64,000 bases of DNA from Pseudomonas sp. S35 (GTDB lineage Bacteria; Pseudomonadota; Gammaproteobacteria; Pseudomonadales; Pseudomonadaceae). The stretch is taken from NCBI RefSeq assembly GCF_009866765.1, contig NZ_CP019431.1:5332001-5396000 (forward strand), in the 5' to 3' direction. How positions within the stretch are numbered: position 1 is the first letter of the stretch; every line of letters starts with the position of its first letter. Of this stretch, positions 1-11,312 are shown piece after piece. The position numbers and the translations under genes are program-made. Below the pieces are notes generated by a model. That model saw nothing but the letters and a program-made list of their open reading frames with translations. It ran no database searches and was not told where the DNA came from.

Positions 1-97
1 ACAGGCCTGTAACCGCTGGAACCTTCTGGCTCAGTTGTTCAAGGAGTTTGCTGTGGCGAAAGGCAGAAAGGGCAGGAGCGCCGCGCAGGATCAACAT
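1..97 (-). CDS. purL: Phosphoribosylformylglycinamidine synthase, N-terminal fragment (runs off the window)
   Basis: Only the first 32 codons are inside the window, read leftward from an ATG at 97. The translation starts [20 protein letters not shown], which I recognise as the N-terminus of Pseudomonas PurL, the large ATP- and glutamine-dependent enzyme converting FGAR to FGAM in purine synthesis. It is divergent from mltF, the arrangement known in Pseudomonas. The 286 bp between the two start codons should hold both promoters; I see no obvious operator there. An 82-aa reading frame overlapping this start is a shadow. The identification rests on a short segment plus synteny. Confidence 0.9.
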   Translation of the reverse strand, partial: MLILRGAPALSAFRHSKLLEQLSQKVPAVTGL

Positions 98-146
98 CTT
101 CGGGACAGCCTCGGGAAGGGGTGTGCTTTGAGGCCGTGCATTCTAG

Positions 147-1844
<1,698 letters not shown>

Positions 1845-1908
1845 GTACCCGTGTGGGAGAGCGCTTTGTGGTAAGCCGGCCGGTGATCGGGCCTTTGTAG
1901 TGAAGGGG

Positions 1909-2050
1909 CTTTTGTGGTGAGCGGGCTTGCCCCGCGCTGGGTGGCGAAGCCGCCCCAAAACCAGGCGCTACGGTTTTCCTGAAAAATCGCGGCGGCCCTA
2001 TTGGGGCCGCTTCGCAGCCCAGCGCGGGGCAAGCCCGCTCACCACAAAAG
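1909..2050. repeat. REP-type inverted repeat pair
   Basis: A 33-bp arm at 1909-1941 (core GTGAGCGGGCTTGCCCCGCG) is repeated as a perfect reverse complement at 2018-2050. The inner flanks (1942-1957 and about 2000-2016) pair imperfectly as well, so the unit can fold into a long hairpin. Shorter copies of the GCTCACCAC arm end follow at about 2051-2098. It fills most of the 300-bp gap between mltF and the trehalose operon; the rest shows no gene. Confidence 0.85.
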
Positions 2051-2144
2051 CCGCTCACCACAAAAAGCCTGCTCACCAGAGAGGCCCGCTCACCACACAC
2101 GAACTGCAGCTCATTCAAATGGCTCAACGTTGATCGACGTCGTC

Positions 2145-2423
2145 TTATAAACCAGTGATCAGGTGCACAACACCGCCCGGCAACACCATCACCGCCGGCA
2201 CACTCGCTGCTTTCAACGCCGCCTCATCCAATCGTCCCACATCCTGCAACTGCACCCTTACCCGCGTCAGCGCCACCCGCTGTTGCGACTTGAGGTTATC
2301 CGCACCCCCCAACGCACTCAGCACTTCGGGCGACAACAGATTCTGCGTCGGTGCCTCGACCGTCTCGGCGATCAAATCCGGGGTCAGGGCCTTCCAGAAC
2401 GCCTGCTTCAATTTATCCAACAT
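2145..2423 (-). CDS. Small PTS EIIB-like protein lacking the phosphocysteine
   Basis: A 92-aa protein resembling the glucose/NAG-type EIIB domain. Residues 43-60 (NLKSQQRVALTRVRVQL) match the active-site loop NLEQAAHCVTRLR of TreP in this window, but the phosphorylated Cys is Ala51, so it should not relay phosphate. It starts 2 nt after the stop of the EIIA-HPr-EI gene and is the last gene of the trehalose operon, so it is probably co-translated. A structural or regulatory role is possible but unproven. The EIIB fold is clear from the motif and from the spacing to the C-terminal GGVVHLITG. Confidence 0.7.
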   Translation of the reverse strand: MLDKLKQAFWKALTPDLIAETVEAPTQNLLSPEVLSALGGADNLKSQQRVALTRVRVQLQDVGRLDEAALKAASVPAVMVLPGGVVHLITGL

Positions 2424-2425
2424 GC

Positions 2426-4930
2426 TCAGTTCTCCAGCACAACGGTGGCTGTTTGATAGTCGCGCAGGGCCTCGCGCACTTGGGCGGCTTCTTCCAGGCC
2501 CAGCACCTGGCGGGCGATGCTCTGGCAGTCGACCAGGTCCAACTCGCGCACGGTGGCCTTGATAGTCGGGATCAATGGCACGCTGACCGACAACTCATCG
2601 ACCCCTAACCCGATCAACAACGGCACGGCCAGCGCTTCCGACGCCAACGCGCCGCAGACGCCCACCCATTTGCCGTGGGCATGAGCGGCCTTGACGGTGG
2701 TGGCAATCAGGCGCAATACCGCCGGGTGAAAGCTGTCGGCCTGGCTGGCCAGCCGTGGATGGTCACGGTCCATCGCCAGGGTGTATTGGGTCAGGTCGTT
2801 GGTGCCGATGGAGAAAAAATCCACATGGGGCGCAAACACGTCGGCCATCAAGGCGGCGGACGGCACTTCGATCATGATGCCCAGCTTCGGCAGCTCGACA
2901 AGCCCCAGCGCCAGCGCCTCTTCTTCAAGGATCTTGCGCGCCAGGTGCAGCTCCGACAACAGGCTGACCATCGGTAACATGATATGCAGCCGCGTCAGGC
3001 CGGCACTGGCGAGGATGGCGCGCAACTGCTCGCGCAGTAGCTGTGGACGCTCCAGGCACAGGCGAATCCCGCGCAAACCCAGGAATGGGTTGGTCTCCGC
3101 TTCCATCGGCACGTAGGCCAACGGTTTGTCGCCGCCCACGTCCAGGGTGCGCACCACCAGGTTGCGTTCAGTACCCAGGGCACGGGCGATGGCGCTGTAA
3201 GTGGTGGCCTGTTCCTCGGGGCTCGGCGCGCGGTTACGGTCGAGGTAGAGGAATTCCGAGCGCAGCAGGCCCACGCCTTCACCCCCTAGGGTCAGGGATT
3301 GCTCCACCTCCTGAAGCGAAGCGACGTTGGCCGTGACCTCGACGTGATGACCATCGCGGGTGATGGCGGGCAACGCAGCCTGCGCCACATCGCGCTGATG
3401 CCGCTGCACCTGTTGTTGGCGAGCCACTTCCAAGCGCTCGATTTCAGCCAGGTTCGGCGCCAGATGCAGCTCGCCTTTATCGGCATCCAGCAGCACCTGC
3501 TTGCCATTCGCCAGCGCCAAGACCTGCTCCGGCACCCCGCAGATCGCCGGCAAGCCCAAGGCACGGGCGAGGATCGCCACATGGCTGGTCGCCCCGCCGC
3601 CGACGGTGACAAACCCCAGCACTTTGCGGGTGTCGAGCGTGGCGGTTTGCGACGGGGTCAGCTGTTCGGCGATCAGAATGGCGCGCTCGGGCAGGTCCCA
3701 GGCGCGGTCCTCAATACCCAGGATCAGTTTGAGTACACGCTGGCCAACATCGGCCAGGTCCGCTGCACGCTCGGCGATCAGCGCATTGCCCAGGCCCTGA
3801 AACAGCTTGACCGTGACGGCCGTGGCGCCGTGCCAGGCAAACGCCGCGCTCTTGCCCTCGGCGAGCAGGCCGTAGGCATGTTCCAACAAGGTCGGGTCTT
3901 CGAGCAGTTCCTGATGGGCGCGAAAAATCTCCGCCTGGGCGCTGCCGACGGCCTTGGCTTGCAAGGTTTGCAACGCTTCAGTGGCAGCCCGTAGCGCGTG
4001 CGCCAACACGGCACGCTCGGCCTCTTCGCCTGCGCCCTTTTCAGGGATATTCAGTTCAGGCTCAGCCACCTGCACTACCTGGCCAAACGCCGACCCGGGC
4101 GATGCGCATACACCCCTCAGCACAGTGGTCGCCACCTCCGGTTCAACCGTCGCAACCGCTGCCGCGACCGTCTCGCCACAACCTTGCGTCAGCAATTGCA
4201 CCAAGGCCTTGATCGCCGCCTCGGCATCATCCCCCGCCGCACTCACCTGCAAGGTATCGCCCTGCACGGTTTGCAGCGCCATGATCGCCACCAGGGATTT
4301 CGCATTGGCGCTCTGGGTTTGCTTGTGCAGGTAAATGCTCGCGTTGAAGCCCTTCGCCGCCTGGGCAAACACCGCCGCCGGGCGCGCATGCAGGCCATTG
4401 GCGTTGGGCAGGCTCAGCGGTTTGGAGAACAACGCGTCGCCCTCCTCCTCGTCCGCCACGTCAAGCGCCTGACCTGTGGATAACGCCAGCAGCGGCTGGC
4501 CGCTCTCGACTACACCACTGGCCAGCAGGGTGAACGGTTCGCCGCTGACCACCAGCATGAGGGTCAGCAAACTGCGGGCATTGAGGGCCACATAGTCAGC
4601 ATCAAAGTCGATCAGCGGCTCGCCGGCCTCGACCCGCTGGCCTTCCTTGACCAATCGGGTGAAGCCCTTGCCTGCCAGGTTCACGGTGTCCAGGCCGATA
4701 TGCATCAGCACCTGCACGCCATTGTCGTCGGTGATGCTGACCGCATGCCCGGTGTGCTGAATATTACTGACCACTCCGGCCAACGGCGCGCACAGGGTCT
4801 GCGAGGTGGGATCGATGCACAGGCCGTCGCCGATCATGCGGCTGGCGAAGACCGGGTCGGGCACCGCGTCCAGCGCCAGCAGTACACCGGACAACGGCGC
4901 CAGCAGTTCCAGGGGTTTCAATGCGGTCAT
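2426..4930 (-). CDS. ptsP: PTS multiphosphoryl transfer protein (EIIA-HPr-EI fusion)
   Basis: This 834-aa cytoplasmic fusion carries the whole soluble phosphorelay from PEP to a sugar-specific EIIB. Residues 1-150 are a glucose-type EIIA with His62 and active His77 (VLMHIGLDTV). Residues about 170-250 are HPr with His181 in GLHARPAA. Residues about 275-834 are Enzyme I with His450 in GGGATSHVAI, the PEP-binding block SIGTNDLTQYTLAMDRDH and the catalytic Cys of GVCG. TreP in this operon has only EIIB and EIIC, so this protein should supply its missing EIIA. The ptsP symbol is used loosely; it is not the nitrogen-PTS ptsP, since there is no GAF domain. Confidence 0.9.
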   Translation of the reverse strand: MTALKPLELLAPLSGVLLALDAVPDPVFASRMIGDGLCIDPTSQTLCAPLAGVVSNIQHTGHAVSITDDNGVQVLMHIGLDTVNLAGKGFTRLVKEGQRVEAGEPLIDFDADYVALNARSLLTLMLVVSGEPFTLLASGVVESGQPLLALSTGQALDVADEEEGDALFSKPLSLPNANGLHARPAAVFAQAAKGFNASIYLHKQTQSANAKSLVAIMALQTVQGDTLQVSAAGDDAEAAIKALVQLLTQGCGETVAAAVATVEPEVATTVLRGVCASPGSAFGQVVQVAEPELNIPEKGAGEEAERAVLAHALRAATEALQTLQAKAVGSAQAEIFRAHQELLEDPTLLEHAYGLLAEGKSAAFAWHGATAVTVKLFQGLGNALIAERAADLADVGQRVLKLILGIEDRAWDLPERAILIAEQLTPSQTATLDTRKVLGFVTVGGGATSHVAILARALGLPAICGVPEQVLALANGKQVLLDADKGELHLAPNLAEIERLEVARQQQVQRHQRDVAQAALPAITRDGHHVEVTANVASLQEVEQSLTLGGEGVGLLRSEFLYLDRNRAPSPEEQATTYSAIARALGTERNLVVRTLDVGGDKPLAYVPMEAETNPFLGLRGIRLCLERPQLLREQLRAILASAGLTRLHIMLPMVSLLSELHLARKILEEEALALGLVELPKLGIMIEVPSAALMADVFAPHVDFFSIGTNDLTQYTLAMDRDHPRLASQADSFHPAVLRLIATTVKAAHAHGKWVGVCGALASEALAVPLLIGLGVDELSVSVPLIPTIKATVRELDLVDCQSIARQVLGLEEAAQVREALRDYQTATVVLEN

Positions 4931-5021
4931 GACTTCACCTGTTGTTGTGTTCTGTAAAAATCATTGGCAGGAAACAAATCCTGAGGATGACAGGGATCAA
5001 ATGTGGGAGGGGGCCATGCAG

Positions 5022-6275
<1,254 letters not shown>

Positions 6276-6281
6276 CTAGCG

Positions 6282-6301
6282 CCCCGTACTCCCGTACGGG
6301 G
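6282..6301. other. Perfect hairpin between treC and the porin gene
   Basis: CCCCGTAC and GTACGGGG flank a 4-nt loop (8-bp stem). No run of T follows on either side, so it is more likely an mRNA processing or stability hairpin than a terminator. Confidence 0.5.
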
Positions 6302-6314
6302 GTTGCAGCGGGTT

Positions 6315-7952
6315 TCAGTCCTTGAGGTGCAGCACAAAGGATTCGTAAGCGCGCAATACCACCGAGGCCGTACGCAGCGGGCAGTCGGGGTAGTTGCTGA
6401 TCAACAGGCGTTGCTCGCTGGCCGGGTTGATCACGTTGTCCGGCAGCAGAATGTCGCAGGGCTTGCCATAGAAGTTGTTCAGCACCAGCAGCCGCTCGCC
6501 CTGGCCCTCGCGCAGGTACGCCCACACCTGGGGATGGTCCTGCAGCAGTTCGCGGTAAACGCCTTCCTGGATCAGCGGTTCGTGACGACGCAAGGCAATC
6601 AGCGCGCGGTAGTGATGCAGCACGGAATCGGGATCATCGAGTTGGTGCTCAACGTTGATCTGCGCGGCATTCGCCGGGAGACCGATCCAGGGCTCGCCCG
6701 TGCTGAATCCGGCATTGGCCTGCGTGTTCCACTGCATCGGCGTGCGCCCGTTATCGCGGGACTTCTGCATGATCGCCGCCATGCTCGACGCTTCGGACTC
6801 ACCGGCATCGCGCTTGAGGCGATAGATGTTGAGGGTTTCCACATCGCGGTACTGCTCGATGCGCCCAAAGCCCGGATTGGTCATGCCCAACTCTTCGCCC
6901 TGGTACACAAACGGCGTGCCCTGAAGAAAGTGCAGCGCGGTGGCCAGCATCTTCGCCGAGACCACGCGGTGCTCGCCGTCGTGGCCAAAACGCGAGACCA
7001 CTCGTGGCTGGTCGTGGTTACACCAGAACAGCGCGTTCCAGCCGCCACCGGCCTGCATGCCCAATTGCCAGTCAGAGAAAATCCGCTTGAGTTGCAGGAA
7101 GTCGAAGTCGGCCTTCACCCACTTTTGCAGGTTCGGGTAATCCACTTTCAGGTGATGAAAGTTGAAGGTCATCGACAGCTCTTTCGATTCTGGACGCGAG
7201 TAGCGAATGCAGTGTTCCAGGCTGGTGGAGGACATCTCGCCGACGTTGATCAGGTCATGGCCTTCAAAGACTTCGCGGTGCATCTCTTGCAGGTATGCAT
7301 GCACGTTGGGGCCGTCGGTGTAGAAGCGGCGGCCATCGCTGTTGTCTTCGGGGAAATCGGCAGGCTTGGAGATCAGGTTGATCACGTCCAGGCGGAACCC
7401 GCCCACGCCCTTGTCGCGCCAGAAGCGCATCAACTTGAACACCTCGGCGCGGACCTTGGGGTTGTCCCAGTTGAGGTCGGCCTGGGTGTGGTCGAACAGG
7501 TGCAAAAAGTACTGGCCGGTCTGCGCTTCGTACTCCCAGGCCGAGCCGCCGAACTTGGATTCCCAGTTGTTCGGCTGGTCGCGCCAGATATAGAAGTCGC
7601 GGTAGGGATTGTCGAGGCTGCTGCGCGCTTGCTGGAACCACTCATGCTCGATGGAGGTGTGGTTGACCACGATGTCGAGCATCAACTTGATGCCACGCTT
7701 GGCCGCTTCGCCGATCAGCAGGTCGCAGTCGGCCATCGTCCCGTAGCTGGGGTCGATGGCGTAGTAGTCGCTGATGTCGTAGCCGTTGTCCCGTTGCGGC
7801 GAGCGCAGGAACGGGGTGATCCACAGGCAATCCACGCCCAGCCATTGGAGGTAGTCGAGCTTGTCCACGATGCCCAGCAGGTCACCGGTGGCGTTACCCG
7901 CGTGGCTGTGGAAGCTTTTGGGGTAGATCTGGTAGATCACCGATTGGTGCAT
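6315..7952 (-). CDS. treC: Alpha,alpha-phosphotrehalase (trehalose-6-phosphate hydrolase)
   Basis: A 545-aa GH13-family cytoplasmic enzyme splitting trehalose 6-phosphate into glucose and glucose 6-phosphate. The GH13 regions are visible: DIVVNHT (I), GGFRLDVINL with the nucleophile Asp (II), INVGEMSS with the acid Glu (III) and NHDQPR (IV). The N-terminus MHQSVIYQIYPKSF is typical. The frame is open further upstream to 8069, but that stretch is REP DNA; the ATG at 7952 has an AGGA box just before it. It follows treP across the REP, so a shared transcript crosses that hairpin. Confidence 0.93.
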   Translation of the reverse strand: MHQSVIYQIYPKSFHSHAGNATGDLLGIVDKLDYLQWLGVDCLWITPFLRSPQRDNGYDISDYYAIDPSYGTMADCDLLIGEAAKRGIKLMLDIVVNHTSIEHEWFQQARSSLDNPYRDFYIWRDQPNNWESKFGGSAWEYEAQTGQYFLHLFDHTQADLNWDNPKVRAEVFKLMRFWRDKGVGGFRLDVINLISKPADFPEDNSDGRRFYTDGPNVHAYLQEMHREVFEGHDLINVGEMSSTSLEHCIRYSRPESKELSMTFNFHHLKVDYPNLQKWVKADFDFLQLKRIFSDWQLGMQAGGGWNALFWCNHDQPRVVSRFGHDGEHRVVSAKMLATALHFLQGTPFVYQGEELGMTNPGFGRIEQYRDVETLNIYRLKRDAGESEASSMAAIMQKSRDNGRTPMQWNTQANAGFSTGEPWIGLPANAAQINVEHQLDDPDSVLHHYRALIALRRHEPLIQEGVYRELLQDHPQVWAYLREGQGERLLVLNNFYGKPCDILLPDNVINPASEQRLLISNYPDCPLRTASVVLRAYESFVLHLKD

Positions 7953-7992
7953 GGGGGGTCCTTCAGTTGGTTGGGTGTTGGCGTTTAGGGCC

Positions 7993-8061
7993 TCATCGGG
8001 GCAAGCCCTCTCCCACATTTTTGGAATGCATTCCAACCTGTGGGGGGGCTTGCCCCCGATG
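7993..8061. repeat. REP palindrome between treP and treC
   Basis: Arms around ATCGGGGCAAGCCCTCTCCC and GTGGGGGGGCTTGCCCCCGA face each other across about 20 bp, imperfectly matched. This is the same REP family as the copies near 15122 and 21295. Inside an operon such a hairpin may set the ratio of upstream to downstream mRNA. Confidence 0.8.
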
Positions 8062-8069
8062 GCGATCAA

Positions 8070-9512
8070 TCAGGCAACCCGATAACCGGGCCGAACAATC
8101 TTCATGCTCAACGCACAGGTCAAAACAAACGGCACCACCATCGCAATCACCATCCCGATCACAAAACTCGGGATGAACTGCGGGATGATCGAGATAAACC
8201 CAGGCAAGCCACCGACGCCGATAGCCGAAGCCGTCACCTTGTTCAGCGAGAGGAAAATGCTGCCCAGCGCCGAGCCGAGCAATGCGGCGTAAAAGGGGAA
8301 TTTGAAGCGCAGGTTCACCCCGAACATCGCTGGCTCAGTAATGCCGAAGTACGCGGAAATCGCCGAGGTCGAGGCCATGCTTTTGTCCCGCGCATTGCGG
8401 GTCATGTAGAACACGGCGAGGGCGGCGCTGCCCTGGGCCAGGTTGGACATCACGATCATCGGCCAGATAAAAGTGCCGCCCTGGGTGGAGATCAGTTGCA
8501 GGTCCACAGCGAGGAACATGTGGTGCATGCCCGTGATCACCAGCGGCGCATACAGCAGGCCGAAAATCGCCCCGCCGAGCATGGGCGCCAGGTCAAACAG
8601 GGTGACTACACCTTCGGTGATCAGGATGCCGAGGTGACGGGTCACCGGGCCGATGATTGCCAGCGCCAGCACGCCGGTGACGACGATGGTGGTAATCGGC
8701 ACGACCAGCAACTGAATGGCATTCGGCACGCGGGCACGCAGCCATTTCTCGATCACGCTCATCACATAGGCCGCCATCAGGATCGGCAGAATCTGCCCCT
8801 GGTAGCCGACCTTTTCAATTTTGAACCAGCCGAAAATATCGAAATACGGCAGGCTCTGGCCGTCGAGCCCTGCCACGGCCTTGCCGTAGTTCCAGGCATT
8901 GAGCAGGTCCGGGTGCACCAGCATCAGGCCGAGCACGATGCCGAGGATTTCACTGCCGCCAAACCGCTTGGCCGCCGACCAACCCACCAACGCCGGCAGG
9001 AACACGAACGAGGTATTGGCCATCAGGTTGATCAGGCTCCACAGGCCATCCAGGTTCGGATAGGCCTCCAGCAACGTCTTGCCCTCGATGAACATGCCCT
9101 TGGCGCCCATCAGGTTGTTGATGCCCATCAACAGGCCGGCAATGATCAGCGCGGGCAGGATCGGCATGAACACATCGGAGAACACGCGCACCAGGCGTTG
9201 CATGGGGTTGGTCTTGTCGCCGCCGGCTTTCTTCACATCGGCAATGGTCGAGGCGGCCAAGCCAGTCTGCTCGCGCAGGGCGGCGTAGACTTTTTCCACC
9301 TCGCCGGGGCCGATCACGACCTGGAACAAGCCGCCGGTGAAGAACGAGCCCTTGACCAGATCGACCTGGTTCAACGCACTGGCGTTGACCAGGCTGGGGT
9401 CCTTGAGCGCCAGGCGCAGGCGGGTTACGCAATGGGCGGCTTGCTCAAGGTTGTCGCGCCCTCCGAGGTTCTCAAGAATCTCGTGGGCAATAGTCGAATA
9501 GTCGTGGCTCAT
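8070..9512 (-). CDS. treP: PTS trehalose transporter, EIIBC
   Basis: A 480-aa inner-membrane permease that takes up and phosphorylates trehalose. Residues 1-85 are EIIB with phosphocysteine Cys28 in AAHCVTRLRLAL. Residues about 105-480 are the EIIC channel with many hydrophobic helices and the EIIC block GITEPAMFGVNLRFKFPF. There is no EIIA; the fusion protein at 2426-4930 fits that role. First gene of the operon, facing treR across 226 bp with two operator candidates. The trehalose assignment comes from treC and treR as neighbours. Confidence 0.92.
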   Translation of the reverse strand: MSHDYSTIAHEILENLGGRDNLEQAAHCVTRLRLALKDPSLVNASALNQVDLVKGSFFTGGLFQVVIGPGEVEKVYAALREQTGLAASTIADVKKAGGDKTNPMQRLVRVFSDVFMPILPALIIAGLLMGINNLMGAKGMFIEGKTLLEAYPNLDGLWSLINLMANTSFVFLPALVGWSAAKRFGGSEILGIVLGLMLVHPDLLNAWNYGKAVAGLDGQSLPYFDIFGWFKIEKVGYQGQILPILMAAYVMSVIEKWLRARVPNAIQLLVVPITTIVVTGVLALAIIGPVTRHLGILITEGVVTLFDLAPMLGGAIFGLLYAPLVITGMHHMFLAVDLQLISTQGGTFIWPMIVMSNLAQGSAALAVFYMTRNARDKSMASTSAISAYFGITEPAMFGVNLRFKFPFYAALLGSALGSIFLSLNKVTASAIGVGGLPGFISIIPQFIPSFVIGMVIAMVVPFVLTCALSMKIVRPGYRVA

Positions 9513-9577
9513 GCTTGGTTTCCACTTTGATTTTTTTATTTGGGGGCAGTCATTGGCAGCACGCCGAGGCCAAAACT

Positions 9578-9593
9578 ACTCGTCTGTACGAGT
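9578..9593. promoter_or_regulatory. Candidate TreR operator 1
   Basis: The palindrome ACTCGTCTGTACGAGT (half-sites ACTCGT and ACGAGT, 4-nt centre) lies between treP and treR. GntR-family repressors of the TreR type bind such dyads. An identical 16-mer lies 26 bp downstream. Binding is inferred from position and symmetry. Confidence 0.75.
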
Positions 9594-9603
9594 TAAAGCA
9601 ACA

Positions 9604-9619
9604 ACTCGTCTGTACGAGT
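9604..9619. promoter_or_regulatory. Candidate TreR operator 2
   Basis: Second exact copy of ACTCGTCTGTACGAGT, centred 26 bp from the first, about 2.5 helical turns away. Together they would cover the divergent treP/treR promoters, allowing repression of the operon and autoregulation. Confidence 0.75.
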
Positions 9620-9738
9620 TTGGAAACTATCGTTTTTGGGTTTACCAAGGGTCAATGGACAAACCCCACGGCTGCCACTAAGGTTCCTGCCTTGAACGCA
9701 CAGTTCACTTACAAACAGTCGGGCACAGAGCCATCCCC

Positions 9739-10443
9739 ATGAGCAAATACAACCAGATCTACACGGATCTGCTTGCCAGCATCACCACCGAACGCCTGCA
9801 ACGCGGTACGCGCCTTCCTTCCGAAACCGAATTGATGGACAGCTACCAGGCCAGCCGTGGCACCGTGCGTCGCGCCATCGAGCAGTTGCAGGAGCGCGGC
9901 TTCGCGCAAAAAATTCATGGTAAGGGCACGTTCGTGCTGTCCCCCAACCCGATTGAATTTCAACTGGGCGGCATCGTCAGCTTCCACGAAACCCACGCCG
10001 ACCTGGGCGATGACGTACGCACTGATGTAGTCGAATTCACCCAGTTCCCGCTGGAAGGCGCATTGCTGCAACACATCGAAGCCGAGCCCGGCACACTGAT
10101 CACGCGGATCAAACGGGTACGGCGCATTGGCGGCAAACGGGTGATCCTCGACATCAACCACTTCGTCGCCGACCTGATTCCCGGCCTGGACCAGACGATT
10201 GCCGAACAGTCGATCTACGCGTTTATCGAGCAAACCTTGCAACTGCACATCAGCTACGCCCAACGCACCATTGAAGCCCTGCCCCGCAGCAAGGACGACC
10301 AGGCACACCTCGACCTCGACGGCCAAAGCCATGTGATCGTGGTGAGTAACCAGACGTTTTTGCAGGACGGGCGGCAGTTCGAGTACACCGAGTCGCGGCA
10401 TACGCTGGATAAGTTTTACTTTTCGGATATTGCTCGGCGCTGA
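9739..10443 (+). CDS. treR: Trehalose operon repressor, GntR family
   Basis: A 234-aa regulator. Residues 1-70 are a GntR winged helix-turn-helix (RGTRLPSETELMDSYQASRG...RRAIEQLQERGF); residues about 85-230 are the UTRA effector domain (LEGALLQHIEAEPGTLITRIKRVR). It should bind trehalose 6-phosphate as inducer, by analogy with TreR/PhnF-type proteins. Divergent from treP with the two palindromes between them. Start ATG at 9739 gives a complete DNA-binding helix set. Confidence 0.9.
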   Translation: MSKYNQIYTDLLASITTERLQRGTRLPSETELMDSYQASRGTVRRAIEQLQERGFAQKIHGKGTFVLSPNPIEFQLGGIVSFHETHADLGDDVRTDVVEFTQFPLEGALLQHIEAEPGTLITRIKRVRRIGGKRVILDINHFVADLIPGLDQTIAEQSIYAFIEQTLQLHISYAQRTIEALPRSKDDQAHLDLDGQSHVIVVSNQTFLQDGRQFEYTESRHTLDKFYFSDIARR

Positions 10444-10578
10444 ATGTTCCGTTGCCTAAACATTGTCGCAATTGTTGCATTTCCCTCGCCGGTACCTGGC
10501 GATAAGGTTCTGACCCGCCGCAAGAGGAGCAACACCGGCCTCTTGGACGGCAGTACCGCAACGACCTTCGAGCCGATA

Positions 10579-11202
10579 ATGAAAAAACTACTCACCCCAC
10601 TCCTCGCAGCCCTATTGCTGACTGACGGTGCGATTGCCGCTGCCGACTCCGCCGTGGACCTGACCGTCAAAGGTCGTATTACCCCGAGTGCCTGCCAGCC
10701 CGCCATCACGAACGGAGGCGCCATTGATCACGGGAAATTGTCAGCCAAGGATCTGAACATTGAAACGCTCACGATCCTGCCCGAATACCGCCTGCAATTG
10801 AGCATCCGATGCGAAGGGCCCACGCTGCTGGCCCTGAACACTGTCGACAATCGAGCTGGCTCTGCATTGGAGCCCAGCCTTCACGGCCTGGGCCTGGTCA
10901 ACGGCAGCGAAAAACTCGGCAACCTCACGTTCAGCCTCGCGGATCCAGTCAGCGAGTCCGGCTCCATGAGACCCATTGTGTCTTCCAACAACGGCGCCAC
11001 CTGGATGTCCGGCAGCCACCTGACCCACGGCCTACTGACCGCAGTGACCAGTATGGGCAGCCCAGCCTCCGTTCCCACGGCCTTCACCACGCTGGATGCG
11101 ACCCTGGTGTTTTACACACAGATTGCTCCGGCCAACACACTGACCCTGACCCAGGAAGTGCCGCTGGATGGCCACGCCACATTGCAAGTGAAGTATCTAT
11201 AA
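10579..11202 (+). CDS. DUF1120-type secreted/fimbrial-like protein
   Basis: A 207-aa protein with a clear Sec signal peptide (MKKLLTPLLAALLLTDGAIA, cleavage near residue 21). The mature part DLTVKGRITPSACQPAITNGGAIDHG resembles the DUF1120 family of Pseudomonas exported proteins, which share a fimbrial-adhesin-like beta fold with two Cys (ACQP and RCEG). The frame opens at 10444 but the signal peptide fixes the start at 10579. It stands alone between treR and guaA, with a terminator just after it. Function unknown; surface or pilus-like is inference. Confidence 0.75.
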   Translation: MKKLLTPLLAALLLTDGAIAAADSAVDLTVKGRITPSACQPAITNGGAIDHGKLSAKDLNIETLTILPEYRLQLSIRCEGPTLLALNTVDNRAGSALEPSLHGLGLVNGSEKLGNLTFSLADPVSESGSMRPIVSSNNGATWMSGSHLTHGLLTAVTSMGSPASVPTAFTTLDATLVFYTQIAPANTLTLTQEVPLDGHATLQVKYL

Positions 11203-11245
11203 CCCTGCGGCCATAGCGCACTTTCTCGCACCGGACAACGCACAC

Positions 11246-11284
11246 AAAAAAGCCGTTTGTCCTCAACAGACAAACGGCTTTTTA
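11246..11284. terminator. Bidirectional rho-independent terminator
   Basis: AAAAAAGCCGTTTGTC and its complement GACAAACGGCTTTTT form a stem of about 15 bp with a 7-nt loop. A and T runs on both sides let it end both the DUF1120 gene (+) and guaA (-). Confidence 0.9.
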
Positions 11285-11312
11285 TAAGAAGACAGCTAAC
11301 CCTTGGAAAGGA

